A DNA stretch of 32,706 nucleotides, taken from Chitinispirillaceae bacterium. GTDB lineage: Bacteria; Fibrobacterota; Chitinivibrionia; Chitinivibrionales; Chitinispirillaceae. The notes under the pieces were generated by a model. That model was not told the origin of the DNA, did no database searches, and saw only the letters and a program-made list of their open reading frames with translations. The DNA lies in contig JAFGIN010000034.1 in assembly GCA_016929595.1 (NCBI GenBank), positions 1 to 32,706 on the forward strand, read 5' to 3'. The position numbers were made by a program, and so were the translations under genes. Below, one piece after another: positions 8,347-16,077 of this stretch. Within the stretch, counting starts at the first letter, position 1; each line of letters begins with the position of its first letter.

Positions 8347-9775
8347 TTATATTATTTCAATGGTTGTATGTCCCCTTTTACTCATAAATTGCGGACCCGT
8401 TTACAGAATGGATGTGTTAATACAGATGATCGATGCACAGGAGCGATATTTCAGCAATCAAATTGTTCCGCCATTCGAAAAAAAACAGAATGCCGATATA
8501 AATGTCATATCTTATGGATCTGTAGACAGTCTGGAATTTGAACTGCTTTCACATCGCAATACTGCCTGTCTGGTCAAGGTTCCTTTTGATAAAAGCAGAT
8601 CTGTAATGAGTGAAAAATATTTGATACCGCTCGATTCGATTCTTACCCCGGTGGAATCAGCCAGGTTTAAAGATACCTATCTGCTTACATCTCTTGGCAG
8701 CTCAAAGGGCAGACAGTTTCTGATACCAAGAAAGTTTGAAACCAGAATTATGGTGTACTCTAAAAGTAAAGTACTTGATGCCGTTTCCATGTGGAGAGGG
8801 TATACAGAACAAATTGATAGCGTGCTACAGATGTATAATTCCTATGGGCTTCCATCAACATACATTTTAGAAGAGGATCCGGAAAAATGGGATTACTATG
8901 ATATTTTTGTAGTTGGCTGGATCTGGGCACATTCTCTTTATGACGGAGAGTTACATCCGCGGGTTGCACACCGGGGGCGGCGTTATTCGGGGACGGCACT
9001 CAGAATGATCGATCGTGTTTACCAGCTTAATGGTGATTCATCTGATGTTGTATCCCTTTGTGGAGACCCGCTTTATGATGCGATCCACTGGGAAGCGCTT
9101 TATGCTGCTGCAGGTATTTACAATCAGGATATGTGGGAAAAGTCCTGGAATGGAAGCGGGGTATGGCAGGGGTTTGCAGATGGAAAAGTTTTTCTTTCTT
9201 TCATGACTCAGCTGGATTGTTTTTTTCTTCATGGAACTGGCAATGACAGTATAAAAGGGTATTTCAGAGATCCTGCCGATATGGGTGTTGCGACAATGCC
9301 TATTGGATGTTCTGTAGAGCTTGATGCTACAGGTGTACCCTCGAGAGTTGGACGGAAATCAATTACGACCGGAGGATGGTGGTGGGCTATACCAAAGGGG
9401 TGCTCCAATCCCAGGGTGGGATTTGCATTGGCATCACATATTACCTCTACATCGACTCAGATACAGGAGTGTTCGCGATTTGGTATGGTTCCGGTGCGAA
9501 AAGATATTCTCGGTGATATGATGATGCTTTTTGGTGGTGGATGGATAAGTGAGATTTATGATGTATCGTTCAAGCAATTGATGTATAATGGTCATACAAC
9601 GATTCCATCAAATGAGAACTTTAATCTTATATCAAACATGTATCTGGATATCTGGTTTGATATAGTGGTAAATAAAAACTGGTCAGAACAAACACCGTAT
9701 CCTTCAAGAGCTTATATTCGTAACCGGATCGAAACTGAATATGCCTCAAAAATACAGGGATGCATGACACGATAG
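8333..9775 (+). CDS. Extracellular solute-binding lipoprotein (family 1-like)
   Basis: The 480-residue protein starts with a short basic end, a hydrophobic core and LLINC, giving a lipidated Cys20. The mature part follows the layout of ABC-importer family 1 (maltose/sugar type) binding proteins: RYFSNQIVPPFEKKQNADINVISYG at the first lobe, YDIFVVGWIWAH, a middle segment FADGKVFLSFMTQ, then GVATMPIG and SITTGGWWWAIPKGCSNPRVGFALASHITS, which is the ligand-cleft and hinge signature of the family (substrate protein: G-GGW-wai-k). No permease or ATPase gene lies nearby, so it is unlikely to feed a local importer. Its place in this operon suggests a sensing role at the cell surface or in the periplasm. 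The ligand is unknown. Confidence 0.75.
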   Translation: MRRINYIISMVVCPLLLINCGPVYRMDVLIQMIDAQERYFSNQIVPPFEKKQNADINVISYGSVDSLEFELLSHRNTACLVKVPFDKSRSVMSEKYLIPLDSILTPVESARFKDTYLLTSLGSSKGRQFLIPRKFETRIMVYSKSKVLDAVSMWRGYTEQIDSVLQMYNSYGLPSTYILEEDPEKWDYYDIFVVGWIWAHSLYDGELHPRVAHRGRRYSGTALRMIDRVYQLNGDSSDVVSLCGDPLYDAIHWEALYAAAGIYNQDMWEKSWNGSGVWQGFADGKVFLSFMTQLDCFFLHGTGNDSIKGYFRDPADMGVATMPIGCSVELDATGVPSRVGRKSITTGGWWWAIPKGCSNPRVGFALASHITSTSTQIQECSRFGMVPVRKDILGDMMMLFGGGWISEIYDVSFKQLMYNGHTTIPSNENFNLISNMYLDIWFDIVVNKNWSEQTPYPSRAYIRNRIETEYASKIQGCMTR

Positions 9776-9799
9776 TTCAATTGTCGAACATTATGGTAA

Positions 9800-11371
9800 A
9801 TGGGAATGATGGAGAGAAAAGAAGAAAACAGACCGGAAGAACCGGTTGAATTGCCTGATGATGATGTTCTTTTCAGGTTGAGAGAACGTTTTGAGAATGT
9901 GCCGGATGATATCGATGCGGCATTGAGGCTGGCGGCTTTCTATGTGAACCGCGGATGGTATAATCAGGCTAAAGATGTTTTTCAAAACGCACTGAAAATA
10001 AATAGTGAAGATTTTACACTCCTGCTCGAATATGGAAATACCTGTTTTAAAAAAGGTGAGCTTTCTGAAGCGGGTTCTTCATTCAGGACATTGACACAGC
10101 TTCGTCCCGACAAAATTGAAGCCTGGAACAATCTTGGGATTGTGCAAATACAAGAGGGAGATCTTGAAGGTGCACGGGATTCTTTTGAAAAAGTGATCCA
10201 GATTGAACCTGAAAATGCAGGTGCACTTCTTAACATGGGAAATTATCATACCGGTAAAGGTAATCATGAAGATGCGCTTGTGTATTTTAAAAAAGCTGTA
10301 GAGGTGATGCCGGGTTTTGCTGATGGATGGTACAATCTCGGCAATACATTAATGGCACTTGATAAGTTCGATGAAGCCATTGGTGCTTTCGAAAAAGCAC
10401 TAAAATACAGGGGTGATTTTACATCTGCACTTAAAAACCTCGGTTTTGTATATGAACGTCAGAAAAAAATTGAGGATGCGCAACGCTGCTACGCCAGAGC
10501 AATTGAATTAAACAAGGCAGATCCATCTTTACGGATAAACCTTGGAGGTATATACCTTCTTCAGGACAGGATAGATGATGCAAGGGAGTGCTTTTTTAAA
10601 GCGGTTCGTCTTGCACCGCAGGATACCGGAGGGTGGCTTGGTTTGCGGGAGGTGGCACTCATAAACGGCGATATTCAGACTTTTAATCGTGCGACACTCG
10701 CGGTTTTACCCCGGCTCAGTGAATCCATTATCGCTGAATCCATAGAGGTATTATTTGATCTTGATCATAAGAGTGCCGCAGATGAGATAGTGCAACAGAT
10801 CGATCGTCTTGGTAAAACTGGTGATCTGCTTGATGCGCAGAGGATTTGTTGTTATTTTTTACATGATGGCGACAGCGAAAAAAACAGATCCATTTTTATC
10901 AGGTTACTGGCAAGTCAGTCGCAGGATCATCGGATACTGAAAAGTCTTGCGCGATATGCATATCTTTCAGGAAAATATGATCAGGTCGTTGATCTTGTCA
11001 ATAAAATTGATAAGCCGGATGCTTACGCATATAGTATTTTATGGAGATCTCTGATCGAACAGAAAAAAGATGCGCAGGCACGCAGGCTGATACAGAATTA
11101 TATTAGAGAGTATCCACAGAATTCTGAATGCTGGTATCTTCTGGCGTTAATTGAAGCTAAAAGAGGACACCGTATCAGAACTGAAAAATTTTTAATTCGT
11201 GCGCTTGAGAATGGTTTTTCCAATCTGGAAGAATCGAAACGGGAGCCGATGATGAAAGAGATCCTTGATTCTATAAAACAAAAACAGGAAGCTCCATTGA
11301 GTGATGGTGACGCAGCACAAACAGCTGCGGAACATTCTGGGAGTGAGGATGGAAAGCAGGTGGTTATATGA
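9800..11371 (+). CDS. TPR-repeat protein
   Basis: The 523-residue protein has an acidic start and then seven uninterrupted 34-residue tetratricopeptide repeats (about residues 38-275), with typical cores such as AWNNLGIVQIQEGDLEGARDSFEKVIQIEP and GWYNLGNTLMALDKFDEAIGAFEKAL. Residues 290-480 hold weaker helical repeats, including SECWYLLALIEAKRGHRIRTEKFLIRALENG. There is no signal peptide or membrane helix, so it is probably cytoplasmic and binds partner proteins. ATG codons at 9800, 9806 and 9809 are all possible starts. The gene follows the lipoprotein gene by 24 bases and overlaps the next by ATGA. A scaffold role in the operon's complex is inferred. Confidence 0.85.
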   Translation: MGMMERKEENRPEEPVELPDDDVLFRLRERFENVPDDIDAALRLAAFYVNRGWYNQAKDVFQNALKINSEDFTLLLEYGNTCFKKGELSEAGSSFRTLTQLRPDKIEAWNNLGIVQIQEGDLEGARDSFEKVIQIEPENAGALLNMGNYHTGKGNHEDALVYFKKAVEVMPGFADGWYNLGNTLMALDKFDEAIGAFEKALKYRGDFTSALKNLGFVYERQKKIEDAQRCYARAIELNKADPSLRINLGGIYLLQDRIDDARECFFKAVRLAPQDTGGWLGLREVALINGDIQTFNRATLAVLPRLSESIIAESIEVLFDLDHKSAADEIVQQIDRLGKTGDLLDAQRICCYFLHDGDSEKNRSIFIRLLASQSQDHRILKSLARYAYLSGKYDQVVDLVNKIDKPDAYAYSILWRSLIEQKKDAQARRLIQNYIREYPQNSECWYLLALIEAKRGHRIRTEKFLIRALENGFSNLEESKREPMMKEILDSIKQKQEAPLSDGDAAQTAAEHSGSEDGKQVVI

Positions 11372-12549
11372 TGCGAAATGAGCGTCTCAATGAAACATTG
11401 TTCCGGGTTGATAATGGATCGGTAGATTCAAACAAATTCTATACAATACTTCTTGATGCGAAAGCTGCCGCAGTTTCCGAGAATATGTGTGATATCACCG
11501 AGAAATTGCTGATTCGGGAAAAAGACAACGCAAAAACAGCACTTGATCATCTCTGGAATCTAAAGAAAAATCTCTTCAAAGAAAAGAATGGAACGATAGA
11601 TCTGCTTATAAACTTTTATCAGGATAAGATGGATGTGCTTCGAAACAAAGAGGAACATCTCAAAAAGATAAGCCGTGATTCCCGCAATCTGCTGGAAGAA
11701 AGACGGAAACATGATGAAGAAATTGCTAATGTTAAGCAACAGGTACAAGAGTGCACAAAAGAACTCAACGAGCTCAATGCCAAGTTGGACAAATTGAAAA
11801 CACGGGAGCAGGAGCTTCAGTTGATTGATATGCAGCTCGGAAAAGAACTAAATAATAATGAAAACGAAATTCTAAATGGTCTCTATGAGATTATTCTTCC
11901 CGGGCAGGGTTTTTTCAAAAATGAGTGTGATGCTCCAACCGATGAAGAAATCGCTGCATCTTCAGTTGAAAATGCAGTTCAGCAAAGCCCGTTTGTTCAA
12001 ATCAGCGATACGGAAGTCAGTCCTGAGAACGAGTCAATGGATAAATCGCAAGATGAAGTTGATGATACTAATCTTATGTCGAATGTGCCTCGATCAGTAC
12101 TTGATCTGGCGTTCGAGCAGCCTCCGTATCCTAAATCTGTTGTAAAGACGACCGGCGGAAGGATCATCGGTGAATATTATTATGATTCTTCTGTGTATAA
12201 GAATGAACGTCATTACATCTTTAATAGTCGCTTTTTTTGTGAACATCTTTACGAAAATTTTAAATTATTGAAACAGCGTTTCGAACAGAGTATCTATGCA
12301 GAAATACTACAGATGGTCGAAGATGCATCAAAGCGAATAAGTGACAATGAAAATCTTCATTTTGAGGTTTCTACAAACGAAATTTTGAATGATAAAACCC
12401 TCAAACAACTCAGGCTTGATGCCAAAGCGCGTTCTGTTGACGAAATAGAAAAATTCTGTACACGGCTAAAAGCAAAAATCGATGCACTGGGTGTTAATTA
12501 CAGAATACTGCTTCAGGAACAGATGCTGAGGTGTATCGGTAAAAAGTAA
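11368..12549 (+). CDS. Coiled-coil protein of unknown function
   Basis: I do not recognise this 393-residue protein. It has no signal peptide or membrane segment. Residues about 85-165 form a long charged coiled coil (heptads through ELNELNAKLDKLKTREQEL). An acidic, low-complexity linker (about 187-250) follows, then a predicted folded C-terminal part starting near residue 255 with KSVVKTTGGRIIGEYYYDSSV. It begins within the stop of the TPR gene (ATGATG; either ATG could be used) and shares one base with the next start. With its placement between a TPR protein and a membrane-bound regulator, an adaptor role is reasonable but unproven. Confidence 0.7.
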   Translation: MMRNERLNETLFRVDNGSVDSNKFYTILLDAKAAAVSENMCDITEKLLIREKDNAKTALDHLWNLKKNLFKEKNGTIDLLINFYQDKMDVLRNKEEHLKKISRDSRNLLEERRKHDEEIANVKQQVQECTKELNELNAKLDKLKTREQELQLIDMQLGKELNNNENEILNGLYEIILPGQGFFKNECDAPTDEEIAASSVENAVQQSPFVQISDTEVSPENESMDKSQDEVDDTNLMSNVPRSVLDLAFEQPPYPKSVVKTTGGRIIGEYYYDSSVYKNERHYIFNSRFFCEHLYENFKLLKQRFEQSIYAEILQMVEDASKRISDNENLHFEVSTNEILNDKTLKQLRLDAKARSVDEIEKFCTRLKAKIDALGVNYRILLQEQMLRCIGKK

Positions 12550-13400
12550 TGATAGGGACAGTTTTACTTGTTTTAATAGCGGTCTTTACTACTGCATCGA
12601 CCGGCGCTCCCGTTGTTGCCGACAGTGCAGTTCATGTCTCCAAAGCTGATACTGCAAAAGCTGCGAAGTCCTCCGATACGCTCGTTAAAAAAAAGGGGGT
12701 ATCAAAAAAGAGTGATTCTGCTGTTAAGAAAAAAACGTCAAAAACTTCTTCAATCAAAGTGTCTTCAGCAAAGACCACCGAAAAAAAGAGTATTCCGGTT
12801 AAAAAGCAGAAAAAGGTGAAGGTTAAAAAAAGAGGAAGTATTGATCTCAGCAAGATGTTTATTGCTATCTCAAAAAAAATACCTTCAACACTTAATCTGC
12901 CGGATCACATGTTCAAATCAATAGTTGGCTTCGTTAAAAAAAACACTTTCAAGGTCGTTCTGCTTTTGTCTTTTTTGACAATAATCGTTTCCACGCTCCT
13001 GTTTTACAGACAGAGGGTAGATGGGAAACGGTTCATGACAACGACACGTCTTTCTGTAATGGATAAGGAAGTGCAGAGAGCCTGCAGATTTATCGAGAAT
13101 AGTTTTGATGATGTGTCGCTTTCAGTTGAGAAAATATGTGATGAAATGGTAACTGGAAAAGCCTTTCTTGCGGCGCTGTTTGAACGTGAACTGGGGATGA
13201 CCGTTGAAGGTTTCATTGCTCAGGTCAGGATCAACCGGGCAAAAATCTTTATTAAAAAAGAGCTTTCCGCTGATAATGCTGCAGTGGCGACAAAAACCGG
13301 CTTTAGTGATGCAAATCAGTTTATAAATACCTTCGAAAAATTGTGTGGTGTCAGTGTTGATGAATATAGAAAATCCGTTTCTGCCAATAAGAATTTTTGA
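12549..13400 (+). CDS. Membrane-anchored AraC-type DNA-binding protein with Lys-rich linker
   Basis: The 283 residues have an unusual order. Residues 1-20 are a signal-like or anchor hydrophobic stretch (MIGTVLLVLIAVFTTASTGA). Residues 25-97 are a low-complexity linker very rich in Lys, Ser and Thr. Residues about 134-153 are a membrane helix (FKVVLLLSFLTIIVSTLLFY). Residues about 174-275 match an AraC/XylS-type double helix-turn-helix: VQRACRFIENSF, then SLSVEKICDEM..FLAALFERELGMTVEGFIAQVRINRAK, then a second half TGFSDANQFINTFEKLCGVSVDEYRKS. The second half is the most conserved AraC signature. The simplest topology puts the Lys-rich part outside and the DNA-binding domain in the cytoplasm. 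The gene shares a TAATG with its upstream neighbour. The HTH is convincing; whether it binds DNA and where is unknown. Confidence 0.75.
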   Translation: MIGTVLLVLIAVFTTASTGAPVVADSAVHVSKADTAKAAKSSDTLVKKKGVSKKSDSAVKKKTSKTSSIKVSSAKTTEKKSIPVKKQKKVKVKKRGSIDLSKMFIAISKKIPSTLNLPDHMFKSIVGFVKKNTFKVVLLLSFLTIIVSTLLFYRQRVDGKRFMTTTRLSVMDKEVQRACRFIENSFDDVSLSVEKICDEMVTGKAFLAALFERELGMTVEGFIAQVRINRAKIFIKKELSADNAAVATKTGFSDANQFINTFEKLCGVSVDEYRKSVSANKNF

Positions 13401-14808
13401 ACAAAACAGAATTTATTGTTATCTTTTTTTAGTCCTTCCGTTATTTCTGCAGTTTTGTTATGCTGAGAATAAGAAAACTGTTGATCAGTGGAGAGAGTAT
13501 CTTGCACCTGATACATTAGATGTTCTGGTAAACGGAAAACGTTCAGGTGTTATGATTACTGGTTTTACCTTCGATGATACCATAGTTACATCGAATGTTT
13601 CCTTGTCTGTTTCTCAGAATGGTCAGAAACTGGTTGATCTTACAGAAAAAAGATCCTATCTGTTTGATGGCAGCCTCTCTAAAGCGTTTCAGGAGATGAA
13701 GAGTCCATCAGGAAGCAGTATCTGGGAGTTGAACAGGAGGAAAGGCGTATGGAATATAACTATCATAACTGCGGGAGTTCGGAACACTCGTATAATTTCC
13801 TCCGTGTATGAAAAACTCACTGGAACTCTTGAAATATATAAAGGGATAAAGACGAAAAGTATACATGTCGGCGATCAATGGATTGATACCCTTATTGAGC
13901 TGACATCTGGAGAAAATGTGATCACAACAACCCGATGCACCGATGTGCCATCGGAAAAAAATAAGTTCCGGTGGATCTTTGTTTCGACCAACTCATTGCA
14001 GGGCGGGGAAGAGTACAGGGAACTTGATACGAACGGTTCTTCTCTTTACCATGAGATTCCTCCGTTTGTAGCAGTTAAGAGAGGAATTTCTCCTGTCAGG
14101 AGTTCCAAAACTGAGGCGGGGTCTGCTAATCTGTTTGAGTCCTTTATGGTAAAGGTTCAGGAACCACCGATCAAAAACGGCCACACAACGGTTGTTACCG
14201 ATAGTGGTGTGACACTTGATTCCTCGGTGCTGTCAATGTACAAAAAAAACGGCCCTAGCCGGTTTCTTCTCGAATATGAGGATTGCTTTTGTAAAGATTC
14301 GGACCCTTCAAAACTCTCTGATACATCAAAAATTTATTTGAAACCCACACCGACCCTGCAAACGGATCATCCTGAAATTGTTGCGCTTGCTCAGAAATTA
14401 TCAGAAAAGCATAGTACTGTATGTCAAAAAATCGCTAATTACACCAATTATGTTTCCGCTGCGATTGAGAATCGCAATACGGCGACCTTTTCGAGTGCTG
14501 TAGAGACACTGCGTGCCGGGTTTGGTGATTGTGGAGAACATGCTGTTTTACTTGCTGCGCTTTTACGGGCATCAGGTGTACCTGCACGTGTTGTGTTTGG
14601 TCTGGTTTACATGGAATCCTTAAAGGGGTATTATGGTCACGCCTGGGTCATGGCTTTTGATGGGAAGAGATGGATTTTTACTGATCCTGCACATAATGTT
14701 TTTCCGGCTTGTTACAATCGAATTCCATTACTGGTGGATGATTCCGGGCAGCAGATGATTCATATTATTAAATTGCTGGGGAAGGTATCGATAGTGCATG
14801 AGGAGTGA
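13360..14808 (+). CDS. Exported transglutaminase-like protein
   Basis: From the ATG at 13360 the protein is 482 residues; a GTG at 13345 would add five. A membrane/signal segment (YCYLFLVLPLFLQFCYA) near residues 24-40 follows a long N-terminal tail, so export or anchoring is expected. The N-terminal two thirds are beta-rich. The last 130 residues are a transglutaminase-like (papain-fold) domain with a complete triad: Cys391 in GFGDCGEHAVLLAALLRA, His427 in GYYGHAWVMAF and Asp442 in FTDPAHN. Such domains in bacteria act as peptidases, amidases or cross-linkers. The start lies inside the AraC-type gene (41-base overlap), which implies translational coupling. It is the last gene of the operon. 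Fold and catalytic residues are secure; the substrate is not. Confidence 0.82.
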   Translation: MNIENPFLPIRIFEQNRIYCYLFLVLPLFLQFCYAENKKTVDQWREYLAPDTLDVLVNGKRSGVMITGFTFDDTIVTSNVSLSVSQNGQKLVDLTEKRSYLFDGSLSKAFQEMKSPSGSSIWELNRRKGVWNITIITAGVRNTRIISSVYEKLTGTLEIYKGIKTKSIHVGDQWIDTLIELTSGENVITTTRCTDVPSEKNKFRWIFVSTNSLQGGEEYRELDTNGSSLYHEIPPFVAVKRGISPVRSSKTEAGSANLFESFMVKVQEPPIKNGHTTVVTDSGVTLDSSVLSMYKKNGPSRFLLEYEDCFCKDSDPSKLSDTSKIYLKPTPTLQTDHPEIVALAQKLSEKHSTVCQKIANYTNYVSAAIENRNTATFSSAVETLRAGFGDCGEHAVLLAALLRASGVPARVVFGLVYMESLKGYYGHAWVMAFDGKRWIFTDPAHNVFPACYNRIPLLVDDSGQQMIHIIKLLGKVSIVHEE

Positions 14809-14957
14809 ACGGGGTTTTATAAGATATAATATATCTCGACTTTACGGCAAGGGAAGCTACAGATAGTGCAATTTTCTGATGAAGTTGATATAATAGACCT
14901 CAGCCGTGCATCTGTATGGTTCGTAAAACGACGGATAATGCGTCAGGCCGCAAACCG

Positions 14958-15275
14958 TTACCCTTGTTTGCAAGTAGATTTCTGGACCCAATCAAGATAC
15001 TCCTGATTACCTCCCGTTATTGGTATCGCGATGATGCATGGGCAGGTATACGAATGAAGCGATTTTACTCTGGCCGTAAGCCCCTCAAGCAGGTCGCTTC
15101 TTGTTTTTGCAATCAGTATTGTCTCCCGATCCTCACAAATTGAGTCGTTCCAGCGATATATTGATTCCATACCATCTATGATATTCACACCGGCTGCAAG
15201 ATGCTCTTCCACAAGAACTCTTCCTATCGATCGGGCTTGATCCATATCTTTGGTGGTGATATAAACAAAATGCAT
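14958..15275 (-). CDS. cutA: Divalent-cation tolerance protein CutA
   Basis: The 105-residue protein matches CutA1 along its length: FVYITTKDMDQARSIGRVLVEEHLAAGVNII, MESIYRWNDSICEDRETILIAKT and IIAIPITGGNQEYLDWV are the three conserved blocks. CutA1 is a very stable ferredoxin-like trimer linked to copper tolerance, though its exact task is disputed. The usual Cys in the ACVN motif is Gly here (AGVN), so a metal-binding role through that Cys is not available. AAGGA stands upstream of the start. It stands alone on the minus strand after the operon. Confidence 0.9.
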   Translation of the reverse strand: MHFVYITTKDMDQARSIGRVLVEEHLAAGVNIIDGMESIYRWNDSICEDRETILIAKTRSDLLEGLTARVKSLHSYTCPCIIAIPITGGNQEYLDWVQKSTCKQG

Positions 15276-15395
15276 TTTATAGATCTTTCCTTCAACATGT
15301 CAGTGGGGTAATACAGATATAAAGCGGAAAATAGTTCTTCGGGGAGAAATAGAACAGTATGTTAGCGATTAATAAAGAAAAGAGATGAATTCGGG

Positions 15396-15764
15396 TCAGG
15401 AGTGTAGTTTCTCCTGGGAGCTGATGATTTCTCCGAGTGCTTTCATAGGAACTGGTTTTTCGAAAAAAACCGCATCAAGTTTCTGTAATTTCTCTTCTGC
15501 AATTTCGGATACATACCCGGAGATCAGAACTTTCTTAACTTTTTTAGGAAGAGACTCCATAAGTTCGATACCATTATATTTTGGCATTTTATAGTCGGTA
15601 ATCAATACATCAACCGGATTTGAAGACATGTATTCTTTGGCTTCACCAGAATCGGTAAATGTATGAATATTACTATTTTTTGACGAACATTCTATAAATG
15701 TTTTTATAAGCTCAGTAATCTGAGCTTCGTCATCAACGATGACTACTTCCAGTCTTCTACCCAT
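15396..15764 (-). CDS. Single-domain response regulator (CheY-like)
   Basis: The 122-residue receiver starts MGRRLEVVIVDDE; the ATG at 15764 has GAGG eight bases upstream, better than a GTG at 15788. All active-site positions are present: acidic pair Asp11/Asp12, phospho-acceptor Asp57 in LITDYKMP, Ser82 in VLISGY and Lys103 in FFEKPVP. There is no output domain, so it must act by binding a partner or relaying phosphate. No histidine kinase is nearby. It is divergent from hrpA across a palindrome-rich spacer. Confidence 0.88.
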   Translation of the reverse strand: MGRRLEVVIVDDEAQITELIKTFIECSSKNSNIHTFTDSGEAKEYMSSNPVDVLITDYKMPKYNGIELMESLPKKVKKVLISGYVSEIAEEKLQKLDAVFFEKPVPMKALGEIISSQEKLHS

Positions 15765-15890
15765 TATAAACGCCTCTTTTATAATCACAATTGTTTCTCA
15801 TCATACTATCGCCTACAATTCAGTGCAATCAATTTTATATAAATTACGAAATTTAAAAAAATGAAAATTCTACTAATGATTTGAATATAG

Positions 15891-15938
15891 TTCAAGAAAT
15901 ATATTTATTTAATTATTATTAAATAAAAATATCTTGAA
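15891..15938. promoter_or_regulatory. 48-bp imperfect palindrome
   Basis: The left arm 15891-15913 (starting TTCAAGA, ending TTATTTAAT) pairs with the right arm 15918-15938 (ATTAAATAA ... TCTTGAA) around a four-base TATT loop, with a small bulge and a mismatch in the middle. It is A/T-only at the centre and lacks the GC stem and T run of a terminator, so an operator or DNA-bending site is more likely than a transcript end. Confidence 0.45.
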
Positions 15939-15966
15939 ACAGCTAACGGAAAAATTTGTGCAATAG

Positions 15967-15998
15967 ATGTTCAAACAAGTTCAAATTTGGTTGAACAT
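15967..15998. promoter_or_regulatory. Nested inverted repeat upstream of hrpA
   Basis: Perfect 8-base arms ATGTTCAA (15967-15974) and TTGAACAT (15991-15998) flank a second palindrome, CAAATTTG (15982-15989). The centre lies about 95 bases before the hrpA start. The arm sequence shares TTCAA with the 48-bp palindrome just upstream, suggesting one DNA-binding protein may see both. Confidence 0.4.
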
Positions 15999-16077
15999 TT
16001 CATATATTCATGAAACTTTCCGTAAAATTAACAGTTTCCACTGTTTAAAGTATTTTTTTAACTATAATTGATGAAAA

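Larger units (their letters stand above)
15765..16077. other. AT-rich divergent intergenic region with palindromes
   Basis: These 313 bases separate the response regulator gene from hrpA and contain no gene. Two dyads stand out and are listed separately. TTCAA or TTGAA words recur at least five times between 15890 and 16000. Promoters for both genes must lie here, but no clear -35/-10 pair stands out in so AT-rich a background. Confidence 0.5.

Noticed and set aside
14822-14836. AGATAT/ATATCT hairpin after the operon as a terminator
   Set aside because: The stem is six A/T-rich pairs with no following T run; too weak to call.
14916-15143. 75-codon plus-strand frame downstream of the operon
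   Set aside because: Almost entirely antisense to cutA, whose conserved blocks explain the sequence.
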